The notes below the pieces were generated by a model, which worked only from the letters and a program-made list of their open reading frames with translations, was not told where the DNA came from and did no database searches. Shown here in pieces: positions 40,335 through 49,456 of a stretch of 49,456 nt of DNA (positions within the stretch are counted from its first letter, which is position 1; every line of letters starts with the position of its first letter). This stretch comes from CAKSNH01 sp964422725 (GTDB taxonomy: Bacteria > Bacillota > Clostridia > UBA1381). The translations under genes and the position numbers were made by a program. Where the stretch lies: assembly GCA_964422725.1 (NCBI GenBank), contig CAYRCC010000014.1:1-49456 (forward strand), in the 5' to 3' direction.

Positions 40335-42407
40335 TTATTTCTGCGGATTTTTCTCCTCAAAATTACAATTTTCATTGTAACAGATTACCTTTTTGCCCTG
40401 TTGCAACAACAAACTGCCGCACCTCGGACACACTCTGTCCTTTACAGGTGCGTACCAAGCCATAAAATCGCATTTCGGCGCGTGTTCACAGCCGTAATAT
40501 ATTTTGTTTTTTCTTGTTTTCTTAACAAGAATTTCGCCGTCACACTTCGGGCATTTAACTCCCGTACCCTCACGTATAGCCTTTGTGTTTTTACATTCGG
40601 GATACCCCGGGCAAGCAAGGAATTTGCCGAATTTACTAAGTTTATATACCATTTTTCTGCCGCACTTATCGCACACGACATCTGATTCTTCGTCTTTAAT
40701 CTGTATTTTTGCCACAGCTTCCTGCGCTTTTACAAGATTCTCGGCAAACGGCGGATAAAACTCCCTTACAACGTCCTTCCACTCCGTTTTGCCCTCCTCG
40801 ACTTTATCCAGCTGACTTTCCATTTCCGCTGTAAATTCAACATCGACAATATCCGTAAAATTATTTTTCATAATATCGGTAGTAACCATACCGAGTTCCG
40901 TCGGTATCAGCTGTTTTTTATTACGCACAACATACCCTCTGGAAATAATTGTGGAAATAGTCGGCGCAAATGTACTCGGTCTGCCTATACCGTTTTCCTC
41001 AAGCTCCTTTACAAGTGTTGCCTCGCTGAATCTCGGCGGCGGCTGTGTAAAATGCTGTTTCGGTTCAATATCCTTAAGGCGCAGTTTCTGCCCTTTTTGC
41101 AAATCCGGCAACATTTTCTCTTTTTCCTTTGCTGTGTCCGTACCCTCGACGTACACGCTCATATATCCTTTGAATTTTACGCTTGAGCCGGTTGCTTTGA
41201 ATATATGCCCGTCAGCACTGATTTTCACACTCACTGTATTGTAAACCGCCGCCGTCATCTGTGATGCCGCAAACCGTTCCCATATAAGCTTGTAAAGCTT
41301 GTACTGGTCATTCGTCAAGTATTCCTTTATATCAATCGGACGGATTGTTATATCCGTCGGACGAATTGCCTCGTGAGCATCTTGTGCATTCTTTTTGGTT
41401 TTGTACTGTCGTATACTGACATACTCGTCGCCGTAAGTACTGCGCAAAAACTTTTCCGTATCTCTCAGCGCATCTTCGGAAATTCTGAGCGAGTCGGTTC
41501 TCATATACGTTATAAGTCCTACCGTACCCCTTTTTCCTATATTCACGCCTTCATAAAGATTTTGAGCTGTCTGCATAGTTTTGCCGGAGTTGAAATTAAT
41601 CTTTCGCGACGCGTCCTGCTGAAGTGTGCTTGTCGTAAACGGCGGCGGCGGATTTTTCCTGCTTTCGCCGCGCTTTACTTCATCAACGCAAAACTCACTG
41701 TTCTTTACCTTTTCAACAACCGCATACGCACTTTCCGAGTCCGGCAAATCTTCCTGAGCACCGTCCTTACCGTAATATTTTGCGATAAAGTCTTTTTTTG
41801 AACGTTCATCATTCAAAAGTGCCTCTATCGTCCAATATTCTTTAGGGACAAAATTCAATATTTCATTTTCCCTGTCACAGATAAGCTTTGTTGCTACCGA
41901 CTGTACACGTCCGGCACTCAGCCCCTTTTTCACCTTTTCCCACAATATCGGACTGATTTTGTAACCTACAATTCTGTCCAAAACTCGCCTTGCCTGCTGT
42001 GCATCAACCAAATCCATATTAATACTGCGCGGTTCTTTTATAGCATTTTTTACAGCGTTTTTTGTGATTTCGTTAAACGTTATTCTGCACATTGAATTTG
42101 TATCAATGTTAAGCGCATTTGCCAAATGCCAGCTGATTGCCTCACCTTCGCGGTCAGGGTCGGTTGCGAGATATACTTTTTCACTGCCTTTTGCTTCCTT
42201 TTTCAGCTGATTGAGCAGCGGCCCTTTACCGCGTATGGTTATATATTTCGGTTCAAAATCGTTATCTACATCTACACCCAGCTGACTCTTCGGCAAATCT
42301 ATAACGTGTCCCATAGAAGCCATTACCGTATAATCTTTGCCTAAATATTTCTGGATAGTTCCTGCCTTTGACGGTGACTCAACTATCAACAATTTCTTTT
42401 TTCCCAT
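40335..42407 (-). CDS. topA: DNA topoisomerase I (690 aa)
   Basis: A type IA topoisomerase that relaxes negative supercoils. The Toprim domain starts KLLIVESPSKAGTIQKYLG and has ATDPDREGEAISWHL. The active-site Tyr is in LITYMRTDSLRIS near residue 301. Three C-terminal zinc ribbons carry CDKCGRKM, CPKCDGEI and CPRCGSLL, each with its second Cys pair. I chose the ATG at 42407, after GGAGG, over the longer frame. Confidence 0.96.
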   Translation of the reverse strand: MGKKKLLIVESPSKAGTIQKYLGKDYTVMASMGHVIDLPKSQLGVDVDNDFEPKYITIRGKGPLLNQLKKEAKGSEKVYLATDPDREGEAISWHLANALNIDTNSMCRITFNEITKNAVKNAIKEPRSINMDLVDAQQARRVLDRIVGYKISPILWEKVKKGLSAGRVQSVATKLICDRENEILNFVPKEYWTIEALLNDERSKKDFIAKYYGKDGAQEDLPDSESAYAVVEKVKNSEFCVDEVKRGESRKNPPPPFTTSTLQQDASRKINFNSGKTMQTAQNLYEGVNIGKRGTVGLITYMRTDSLRISEDALRDTEKFLRSTYGDEYVSIRQYKTKKNAQDAHEAIRPTDITIRPIDIKEYLTNDQYKLYKLIWERFAASQMTAAVYNTVSVKISADGHIFKATGSSVKFKGYMSVYVEGTDTAKEKEKMLPDLQKGQKLRLKDIEPKQHFTQPPPRFSEATLVKELEENGIGRPSTFAPTISTIISRGYVVRNKKQLIPTELGMVTTDIMKNNFTDIVDVEFTAEMESQLDKVEEGKTEWKDVVREFYPPFAENLVKAQEAVAKIQIKDEESDVVCDKCGRKMVYKLSKFGKFLACPGYPECKNTKAIREGTGVKCPKCDGEILVKKTRKNKIYYGCEHAPKCDFMAWYAPVKDRVCPRCGSLLLQQGKKVICYNENCNFEEKNPQK

Positions 42408-42422
42408 ATATTCCTCCATAAC

Positions 42423-43634
42423 CTAAAGATGATTTTGTATATTAAGTCTGAAATTCTTGCCGGGAAGCTGACTTATAAGACCTTTCATTTCAAGTATCGT
42501 CAGCGATGAATTCAATTTTGCAACCGCAAGCTCCGACTGTCTTGCAATTTCATCAATATGCATTGTGTCTTTAATTAAAAGCTCAATGATTTTCTTTTCC
42601 GATTCATTCAAGCCTTGATATTTAGCATCGTCAATCGTCACCGTTATAACATTATTTACCGCTGTAACCTGTTCTTTGTTCTGCTCCTTTGTTTCCGATA
42701 CCACGACGGATTTGGCTGTTTTCAAATTTTCATATTCACTGTTTTGCACCGGTATCTGTAAATGCTTTATTTCAAAATCATACTCATCTAAAATATCCTC
42801 CGCGCTTTCAACCAGTTTTGCACCGGCTTTTATCAAAGAATTAGTACCTCGCGAACATATATCGTTTATGCGCCCCGGCACTGCGAAAACATCTTTTCCG
42901 CTGTCCAGTGCGTAATTTGCCGTTATAAGTGCGCCGCTTTTGAGCGGTGCCTGCACTACCAGCGTTCCGCGTGATAAACCGCTTATAATTCTGTTTCGCA
43001 CAGGAAAGTGTTTGCCTACGGGCGGCGTGCCCGGCGGATATTCTGTAAGCACTGCACCATTTTGCATAATCGCATTCATCAATTCGCCGTTTTCCGGCGG
43101 ATAAACTATGTCAATACCGCCGCCCAGCACCGCAATGGTTTTTGAACCGCTGCAAAGTGCCGCCTTTGCGGCAACGGAATCCAATCCGCGCGCCATACCG
43201 CTTACAATGGTAACTCCGTTTTTTGCAAGTTCGCGGCAGATATTGTCACACGCCGCTATACCGTACTCCGTATATTTACGTGTGCCGACAACCGCAATTG
43301 TCAGCAATCTGTCCCACGGCATAACCTCGCCTTTTATATAAAGTACATACGGCGGTTCGTCGATTTGGCGCAGCATATCGGGATAATTAACATCGTCGTA
43401 TGTAAGAACGCCGGCGTTTATGGCTTTCAGGCGTTCGATTATTGTTTTTACTTTATCGAGCTTTTTGTTAAGCAGCATATTAATATCGTTTTGGGTTATA
43501 CCGTAAACGCCGCTGTAATCTTTAGCTTCATATATATCCTTTGCGCTTTCAAAAACCGCCAAAAGATTTGTTATCTTATTCGATGTAATGTTCGGCAAAT
43601 TGGTCAGCCACAGCCAATATACCCTGTTATCCAT
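42423..43634 (-). CDS. dprA: DNA processing protein DprA (403 aa)
   Basis: It loads RecA on incoming single-stranded DNA during natural transformation. The Rossmann core shows VGTRKYTEYG, VSGMARGLDSVAAKAALCSG and LGGGIDIVYPPENG. A C-terminal winged helix (KIIELLIKDTMHIDEIARQS) ends the protein. The ATG at 43634 follows GGTGGTAG; the longer frame has no site. It heads the dprA-topA-trmFO operon. Confidence 0.92.
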   Translation of the reverse strand: MDNRVYWLWLTNLPNITSNKITNLLAVFESAKDIYEAKDYSGVYGITQNDINMLLNKKLDKVKTIIERLKAINAGVLTYDDVNYPDMLRQIDEPPYVLYIKGEVMPWDRLLTIAVVGTRKYTEYGIAACDNICRELAKNGVTIVSGMARGLDSVAAKAALCSGSKTIAVLGGGIDIVYPPENGELMNAIMQNGAVLTEYPPGTPPVGKHFPVRNRIISGLSRGTLVVQAPLKSGALITANYALDSGKDVFAVPGRINDICSRGTNSLIKAGAKLVESAEDILDEYDFEIKHLQIPVQNSEYENLKTAKSVVVSETKEQNKEQVTAVNNVITVTIDDAKYQGLNESEKKIIELLIKDTMHIDEIARQSELAVAKLNSSLTILEMKGLISQLPGKNFRLNIQNHL

Positions 43635-43761
43635 ACTACCACCTACCAATAAAAATTTTATATAAAAATAGATTTCATTTATTACACTACTACAAAAATC
43701 ACCAAATGTCAATTTTATTTTTTACAATTTCAAAAAAATATTTTAAGCTTTAAACAGTATA

Positions 43762-44550
43762 TCACACTTTATTCTGTCTTTGCCGTAAAGATTCATACAT
43801 CAAAACCGCACCGGCAACCGACACATTAAGCGACTCCGCTTTACCTATAATAGGTATTTTTACCGTTTCATCGCTTATGTTCAACATCTTTTCCGATACT
43901 CCGTTTGCCTCATTTCCCAGCACAATTACCACAGAACCTGTCATATCACATTCGGTATGCGCCACACTTTTATCCGAAAGAGCACCGCATACAATTTTAA
44001 AGCCGCGGCTTTTCAGCCGTGCTATACTTTCACAGCTTACGCACTCGCAAATATCTATATGAAAAAACGACCCCATAGTTGCACGAATTGTTTTCGGATT
44101 GTAAATATCCGCACAGCCGGCAGACATTATCACTCCTCCGGCACCCACCGCATCTGCGGTTCTTATAATCGTACCGAGATTGCCCGGGTCGGATACTCCG
44201 TCACAGTATATATACATTTTATCTTTTTCAAAATCAAATTCATCGGGACTTCTCATTTTCAGCACAGCCAAAATTCCCTGCGGATTTTCGGTATCGCACA
44301 TTTTGGCAAACATACCGTCCGAAAATCTATAAACAGTCACGTTTTCCGGATACGCAAAATTCTCGGTTTCTGCAAAGCTTTCCGAAACCGCAACCGCGGA
44401 AATTTTCATTTGTGCCTCAACCGCCTCGTTTACCGATTTAATACCTTCGACGGTAAATTCGCCGTTTTTTTGTCTGGACTTTTTTAAAAGCAATGATTTT
44501 ATATACTTATATTTTGCATTTGACGTGCTTGTTATGTCATTAAATATCAT
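43762..44550 (-). CDS. TrmH/SpoU-family RNA 2'-O-methyltransferase (262 aa)
   Basis: The N-terminal substrate-binding part reads ITSTSNAKYKYIKSLLLKKS, then GEFTVEGIKSVNEA. The C-terminal SPOUT domain has CDGVSDPGNLGTIIRTADAV, VVIVLGNEANGVS and IPIIGKAESLNVSVAGAVLM (motifs 1 to 3). It most likely methylates a ribose in rRNA; the exact site cannot be told. The ATG at 44550 follows GGAGG. Confidence 0.88.
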   Translation of the reverse strand: MIFNDITSTSNAKYKYIKSLLLKKSRQKNGEFTVEGIKSVNEAVEAQMKISAVAVSESFAETENFAYPENVTVYRFSDGMFAKMCDTENPQGILAVLKMRSPDEFDFEKDKMYIYCDGVSDPGNLGTIIRTADAVGAGGVIMSAGCADIYNPKTIRATMGSFFHIDICECVSCESIARLKSRGFKIVCGALSDKSVAHTECDMTGSVVIVLGNEANGVSEKMLNISDETVKIPIIGKAESLNVSVAGAVLMYESLRQRQNKV

Positions 44551-44643
44551 TTCAGCCTCCGATTTCAATTCGGCATAAGTATTTGAAAAATGTTTTTCGT
44601 TTCCCGCCGATATAAAGTGTTTTAAAAGCGTGCACCGATTACT

Positions 44644-44672
44644 ATTATATACCCATTACGAAATGTTAGCAA
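44644..44672 (-). promoter_or_regulatory. Promoter of the SpoU methyltransferase gene
   Basis: On the minus strand TTGCTA (44672-44667) and TATAAT (44649-44644) are 17 bp apart, 94 bp before the start. Confidence 0.6.
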
Positions 44673-44698
44673 CAATATTTTTAAAAATGTATTCAAAG

Positions 44699-44740
44699 TG
44701 TATAAAAGGCTTGCTGTGTTTCAAGCAAGCCTTTTATACA
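44699..44740 (-). terminator. Terminator of the dehydratase activase gene
   Basis: TGTATAAAAGGCTTGC (44699-44714) and GCAAGCCTTTTATACA (44725-44740) form a perfect 16-bp stem, 42 bp after the stop of the gene ending at 44783. Confidence 0.85.
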
Positions 44741-44782
44741 AAAACACCGCACTCGGTATTTTGCACAAGATTTTTCCGCAAC

Positions 44783-47700
44783 TTACACTTCAGTCAGTTC
44801 TTCGCGCCCTATCTTCATTGCGAAATCGCTTTTATTCTCATCAGCTTCAGACATATTTTCAAACGCCACCGCAAGCATCAGCTTAATTCTGTTAAGCTGA
44901 TTAACCTCACTTGCACCCGGGTCATAGTCAACCGCCACGATATTGGCATTTTTAAAACGTCTGCGGATTTCCTTAATCATACCCTTGCCCGTAACGTGAT
45001 TAGGCAGACACGCAAACGGCTGTACGCATACAATGTTAGGCACTCCGCTCTCTATAAGCTCTATCATTTCTCCTGTCAAAAACCAGCCTTCTCCCGTACA
45101 GTGTCCAAGCTGGAGTATCTTTTTTGCACCGTCCGCTATCTTGGCTATATGAACAGGCGCTCTATCTGCAAAACGCGGATTTTTCAGCAGTGCATCCTTC
45201 ATATACTTCCTGATTTTTTCTATAAACCATATTCCCATATTGCAAAGTGCCGCTGTTGATTTTTTAAATCCGAGTTTTTCGGCTTTGAAATTATTGTTAT
45301 AAAAGCAATACATCAAAAAGTCCAAAAGCCCCGGCATAACAGCCTCTCCGCCTTCACTTTCGATTACCTTGACAACATCGTTGTTCGCGTCCGGATGAAA
45401 TTTCACCAAAATTTCACCCACAATACCTACCTTCGGTTTTTTCGCCGTTTTGTCAAACGCAACAGCATCAAAATCGGCAATAATTTTGTCAACGGTATCC
45501 TTGTATTTCAGCTTTCTGCCCTCCGCAATTTCTTTATACACTGTATCAAGCCACTTGTCCGTCAGCTTATCCGTACTACCCTTTTCAAGCTCATACGGGC
45601 GCACTCTCAGCGAGAGCGTCAAAAGCAAGTCACCGATTAAACACGATTTCAGCACATCAATAAACAGCTTCGGCGTGATTTTAAATCCCGGATTACCTTC
45701 AAGTCCCGAAAAGTTAAGCGACACAATCGGAATATTTTCATATCCTGCCTCTTTGAGAGCTTTTCTTAAAAATGCAACATAATTCGTCGCACGGCAACCG
45801 CCACCTGTCTGCGTAATCATTACCGATGTGTTTTGCGGATCGTATTTACCCGAAACAAATGCGTTCACAAGCTGCCCCGTAACCAATATCGACGGATAGC
45901 ACGCATCGTTATTTACGCTTTTGAGTCCGACTTCGACATCGTCCGCCGACACTTTTTCAAGCACCACCGCATTATATCCGCACGCATTAAACACCGCCTC
46001 AAACAGCTTAAAATGTATAGGACTCATCTGCGGAAATATAACTGTATGCTTTTTGCGCTTTTCCTCGGTAAATACTGCACGTTTAACAGTGTAATCGTCC
46101 AATTTCCGAGGTGTGAAATTGTTATTGCTGCGCTCGCGTATAGCGGCTCGGAGTGAACGTGCTCTTATACGCGCCGTACCAAGACTTGATATTTCGTCAA
46201 TTTTAAGTGTAGTATAAATTCTTTCGTATGCCTGCAATATTTCCTGCACCTGATCGGTTGTTACCGCATCAAGACCGCAGCCGAACGAATTTAGCTGTAT
46301 CAGCTCAATATCCGGATTTTTTATCACATAAGCCGCCGCCTCGTAAAGTCTGGTATGATACGCCCACTGATCCACAACTCGTATATCACGTTCAAGGTGT
46401 CCCAAGTGTGCCACGCTGTCCTCAGTCAGTACGGCGAACCCAAGCGAATTGAGCATTTGCGGAATACCGTGATTGATTTCCGGATCAATATGATACGGTC
46501 TGCCGGCAAGTACAATTCCTTTTTTATTGTTATCTTTCAGCCATTTTAATATGCGCTCACCCTCGGCGCGTATATCCGCCTTGTATACATCGCGCTCGGC
46601 AAATGCTTTATCCGCCGCACGCTCAACCTCTTTGTATGTGACTCCCATATCCTTGAACGTATCATAAATCTGTTCGATAAATGACTTTTTGTCATTCAAA
46701 TTCACAAACGGGTGAAGAAATTTAAAGTCATTACCGCGCACAGCATCCATATTATTGTAGATAACCTCAGGGTACGAAGTGACAATCGGACAGTTGTAAT
46801 GATTTCCCGCCGCCTCGTATTCTTTCCGTTCATAAGGAACACACGGATAAAATATTATCTTCAAACCTTTTTCTATTAAATCCTGAATATGACCGTGCAC
46901 CAGCTTAGCCGGATAACAGACACTCTCACTCGGAATTGATTCCATACCTTTTTCATAAAGCGCGTGACTGCTTCTTCCCGACAATTTCACTTCAAAACCA
47001 AGCTCCGCAAACAATGTTGCCCAAACCGGATAATTCTCATACATATTAAGCACTCGCGGTATTCCTATAACACCTCTCGGAGCATCTTTGACCGGACTGT
47101 ACGCAAATGTACGCTTATATTTGTAATCAAACATATTCGGCAGTGTGGTTTTCTTAATCTCAACTCCGGCACCGCGCTCACATCGGTTACCCGAAATGAA
47201 TGTTCTTCCGTCGGCAAATGACGTTACTGTCAGCTGACAGTGATTATTACATTTCTGACACCTTGTAAGCGTGTTCTTAAACGAGAATTTGTCAAGCTCA
47301 TCTGCGGTAAGTATGGTTGATTTACCGTCTTTATAGCGTTCACGCGCAATAAGTGCCGAACCGAACGCTCCCATTATACCGGCTATATCCGGTCTTACAA
47401 CATTTTTCTTCGACACAAGCTCAAAGCAACGCAAAATGGAATCATTGTTAAACGTACCGCCTTGCACAACCACATTTTCACCCATCAACGCCGGATCACG
47501 CAGTTTAATTACTTTATAAAGCGCATTTCTTACCACCGAATACGAAAGTCCGGCACTGATGTCGCCGACAGCGGCACCCTCTTTCTGTGCCTGTTTAACT
47601 CGCGAATTCATAAACACCGTACAGCGCGTACCCAAATCAACCGGTGAAGATGATTCCATTGCCGCCTTTGCAAATTCAACCGCGTCCATACCCAAAGTTT

Positions 47701-49063
47701 CCGCAAACGTCTGTATAAACGAGCCGCAGCCGGAAGAACACGCCTCGTTCAGCATAATGCTGTCAATTACGTTATTCTTAATTTTCATACATTTCATATC
47801 CTGACCGCCTATGTCGATAATAAAATCAACCCCGGGCAGGAAGAAATTAGCCGCTTTATAGTGAGCAATGGTTTCTATTTCGCTTTCATCTATGCGAAAA
47901 GCGGTTTTCAAAAGCAGTTCGCCGTATCCCGTAACCGATGCGTTTGCAATATATGCATCAGCCGGAATTTTTGAATACAGCTCGCGTAATATATTCACGC
48001 CGCACTTAATAGGACTCCCCTCATTTTTGCCGTAATAACTGTAAAGCAATTTTCCGTCATTATCTATAAGTGCCGCCTTAATGGTGGTAGAACCAACGTC
48101 AAGTCCGAAAAATACCGCACCCTTAGCTTGCGCGATATCCGCGCGCTCAACCTTTGTACTGTTATGTCTTTCATAAAACTCCGTTTTTTCGGCATCGTTT
48201 TTAAACAGCGGTCGCATACGTGTAATTTCATTTGCAAGCATTTTGGAATTTGCCAATTTTTCCGCAACCGCACTCATTACAGTCGTTTCACCGTTATGCA
48301 TCATAGCCGCGCCCATTGCAACGAACAACTGCGCATTTTCCGGAACGGTACAGCTTTTAATATTGTTTTTCAGCGTAATTTCAAAACGTTTTCTCAACTG
48401 CGGCAGAAAGTGGAGCGGACCGCCGAGAAATACTATATTTCCCTTTATCGGACGTCCCTGCGCCAGACCGCTGATAGTCTGCGTAACAACCGCCTGAAGT
48501 ACAGATGCCGCAACGTCCTCTTTTGCCGCGCCCTCGTTCAAAAGCGGCTGTACGTCAGATTTGGCAAATACACCGCATCTTGCCGCGATAGGATATATGG
48601 TTTTTGCATGTGCGGCATATTCGTTTAAGCCGTCCGCATCGGTTTTGAGCAGAATGGACATCTGGTCGATAAACGACCCCGTCCCCCCCGCACAAGTACC
48701 GTTCATACGCTGTTCAAGTCCGTCGGTAAGGTACAGTATTTTTGCATCTTCGCCGCCAAGTTCTATAACGACATCGGTTTCGGGAAGCAATTTTTTCACT
48801 GCCGTCTTTGTCGCCACAACTTCCTGTACAAACCCCATATTCAGCATTTTTGCCAGCAAAAGTCCGCCCGAACCTGTCACCATAACAGTAAACTCTATAT
48901 TTCCCAGTTCTTTTTCGGCAGTCTTAAACAAATCAAAAACTGTTTTCTTTATATCCGAATAATGACGCTGATATTTTGAAAACCTTATATTTCCGTCATC
49001 GTCCAAAACAATAATTTTTACCGTAGTAGACCCAACGTCTATTCCCATATGAAGATTAGACAT
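44783..49063 (-). CDS. 2-hydroxyacyl-CoA dehydratase activase-type protein with two ATPase domains (1426 aa)
   Basis: Two ASKHA ATPase domains of the BadF/HgdC type lie at about residues 1-260 (MGIDVGSTTVKIIVLDDDG, NGTCAGGTGSFID, AARCGVFAKSDVQ) and 315-580 (GLDVGSTTIKAALIDNDG, EACSSGCGSFIQT, DLGTRCTVFMNSRV). Each has the two Cys that bridge a [4Fe-4S] cluster in HgdC-type activators. A DUF2229-like region follows (CQKCNNHC, then GIPRVLNMYENYPVWATLF), and then a C-terminal part related to the dehydratase subunit fold (GQLVNAFVSGKYDPQNTSV). Archerases of this type couple ATP to electron transfer. No HgdA or HgdB gene is next to it, so the electron acceptor is unknown. Confidence 0.88.
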   Translation of the reverse strand: MSNLHMGIDVGSTTVKIIVLDDDGNIRFSKYQRHYSDIKKTVFDLFKTAEKELGNIEFTVMVTGSGGLLLAKMLNMGFVQEVVATKTAVKKLLPETDVVIELGGEDAKILYLTDGLEQRMNGTCAGGTGSFIDQMSILLKTDADGLNEYAAHAKTIYPIAARCGVFAKSDVQPLLNEGAAKEDVAASVLQAVVTQTISGLAQGRPIKGNIVFLGGPLHFLPQLRKRFEITLKNNIKSCTVPENAQLFVAMGAAMMHNGETTVMSAVAEKLANSKMLANEITRMRPLFKNDAEKTEFYERHNSTKVERADIAQAKGAVFFGLDVGSTTIKAALIDNDGKLLYSYYGKNEGSPIKCGVNILRELYSKIPADAYIANASVTGYGELLLKTAFRIDESEIETIAHYKAANFFLPGVDFIIDIGGQDMKCMKIKNNVIDSIMLNEACSSGCGSFIQTFAETLGMDAVEFAKAAMESSSPVDLGTRCTVFMNSRVKQAQKEGAAVGDISAGLSYSVVRNALYKVIKLRDPALMGENVVVQGGTFNNDSILRCFELVSKKNVVRPDIAGIMGAFGSALIARERYKDGKSTILTADELDKFSFKNTLTRCQKCNNHCQLTVTSFADGRTFISGNRCERGAGVEIKKTTLPNMFDYKYKRTFAYSPVKDAPRGVIGIPRVLNMYENYPVWATLFAELGFEVKLSGRSSHALYEKGMESIPSESVCYPAKLVHGHIQDLIEKGLKIIFYPCVPYERKEYEAAGNHYNCPIVTSYPEVIYNNMDAVRGNDFKFLHPFVNLNDKKSFIEQIYDTFKDMGVTYKEVERAADKAFAERDVYKADIRAEGERILKWLKDNNKKGIVLAGRPYHIDPEINHGIPQMLNSLGFAVLTEDSVAHLGHLERDIRVVDQWAYHTRLYEAAAYVIKNPDIELIQLNSFGCGLDAVTTDQVQEILQAYERIYTTLKIDEISSLGTARIRARSLRAAIRERSNNNFTPRKLDDYTVKRAVFTEEKRKKHTVIFPQMSPIHFKLFEAVFNACGYNAVVLEKVSADDVEVGLKSVNNDACYPSILVTGQLVNAFVSGKYDPQNTSVMITQTGGGCRATNYVAFLRKALKEAGYENIPIVSLNFSGLEGNPGFKITPKLFIDVLKSCLIGDLLLTLSLRVRPYELEKGSTDKLTDKWLDTVYKEIAEGRKLKYKDTVDKIIADFDAVAFDKTAKKPKVGIVGEILVKFHPDANNDVVKVIESEGGEAVMPGLLDFLMYCFYNNNFKAEKLGFKKSTAALCNMGIWFIEKIRKYMKDALLKNPRFADRAPVHIAKIADGAKKILQLGHCTGEGWFLTGEMIELIESGVPNIVCVQPFACLPNHVTGKGMIKEIRRRFKNANIVAVDYDPGASEVNQLNRIKLMLAVAFENMSEADENKSDFAMKIGREELTEV

Positions 49064-49259
49064 CCTATGTCCTCCTTAAAAGCTCTGCGCTTAAATTTTT
49101 GATGTTAAAATAACCCATTCTTTACAAACTTATCGATCTTGCTCATTTTTAAAGAGTGCTGTTTTGCAGACAGCAAAACTTCTAAAACAACCGAAAACAC
49201 CGATAAGTATGCAGTCTGAAATCTTTTTTTCAAGGTTTGCATATAATCCAACATTATAT

Positions 49260-49288
49260 ATGATATAATTTTTATAATCAAAAGTCAA
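49260..49288 (-). promoter_or_regulatory. Promoter of the dehydratase activase gene
   Basis: On the minus strand TTGACT (49288-49283) and TATCAT (49265-49260) are 17 bp apart. The implied 5' leader is about 190 nt, long enough for regulation. Confidence 0.55.
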
Positions 49289-49359
49289 GAGTAAATAATT
49301 CCAAAAAAAACGTCATAAATTTCTAAAAGAACGTATATTTTGCATTTATTGCAACAACA

Positions 49360-49392
49360 AAGGCAGAATAAAGAAAAACTTTATCCTGCCTT
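49360..49392 (-). terminator. Terminator-like hairpin of a gene beyond the window
   Basis: AAGGCAGAATAAAG and CTTTATCCTGCCTT pair with one mismatch around a short A-rich loop. It probably ends a minus-strand gene to the right of the window. Confidence 0.55.
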
Positions 49393-49456
49393 AGAGTGCA
49401 AACTTATTAGTTTTGCTTAAAATTTTTGAAGAGGTTTCGCTGTCTGCGGACAGCGA

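Larger units (their letters stand above)
49064..49456. other. Upstream region of the activase gene and window end
   Basis: 393 bp without a gene. It contains the activase promoter (49260-49288), a hairpin GTTTTGC-AGACA-GCAAAAC (near 49163-49181) in the long 5' leader, and a terminator-like stem at 49360-49392. Nothing else recognisable. Confidence 0.6.

Noticed and set aside
43681..43712. A dprA promoter with TTGACA at 43712-43707
   Set aside because: The -35 is perfect but no convincing -10 lies at the right distance (TAGTGT at 17 bp, TGTAAT at 20 bp), so I did not list it as a feature.
1..49456. CRISPR arrays, insertion sequences or rRNA genes
   Set aside because: I saw no regularly spaced repeats, no transposase gene with terminal inverted repeats and no rRNA sequence.

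Overview
The window reads as the chromosome of a spore-forming member of the Clostridia (Bacillota), probably an anaerobic gut-type organism. The evidence is a germination protease gene (gpr) behind a sigma-G-like promoter, a dprA-topA-trmFO cluster, a nifS-nifU pair, the YfmF/YfmH pair, a 1426-residue 2-hydroxyacyl-CoA dehydratase activase and AT-rich sigma-A promoters. No species can be named from the sequence alone.

Positions 1-8490 are a decaying integrated element. Its right end is the 3' half of a tRNA-Trp gene, running from the anticodon loop to CCA (8446-8490) and followed by a terminator; this is the usual footprint of a tyrosine-recombinase element. A broken integrase lies at the left edge. 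Between them are a WG-repeat-like protein, a TPR protein that lacks its usual N-terminal domain, that missing type of domain on the opposite strand (frameshifted), a frameshifted small membrane protein, a small zinc-finger-like protein, a DUF1643 protein and a DUF960 protein. Three genes in this part are preceded by the same unusual module: a tiny ORF starting M-(N/K)-(Q/R)-(I/V)-YIRGRP, with a 17-bp-spaced sigma-A promoter at or just beyond its GRP codons. Two copies sit in 200-bp direct repeats. I consider this the most novel signal in the window.

Positions 8491-22800 are mostly minus-strand genes: an ECF sigma/anti-sigma pair, a secreted GH26-like glycosidase with copper-amine-oxidase-type repeats followed by a nitroreductase, a copper ATPase carrying a CopZ-like domain at its C terminus, a PLP lyase (aluminium-resistance family), a divergent CbiB-like protein, a zinc-ribbon/Yip1 protein, a SWIM-SNF2 helicase and RuvC. 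Positions 22800-26700 are plus-strand: argG, argH and a DUF445 membrane protein, with a structured argG-argH spacer. Positions 26685-31324 hold a minus-strand rbsKDACB ribose operon without an adjacent regulator. CarD and a sirtuin follow on the plus strand.

Positions 33000-49063 are housekeeping genes on the minus strand: dehydratase activase, a SpoU methyltransferase, dprA-topA-trmFO, a thioredoxin-fold protein without CxxC, gpr, yfmF-yfmH and nifS-nifU. Most starts given here were chosen by the Shine-Dalgarno sequence and are often shorter than the longest open frame.
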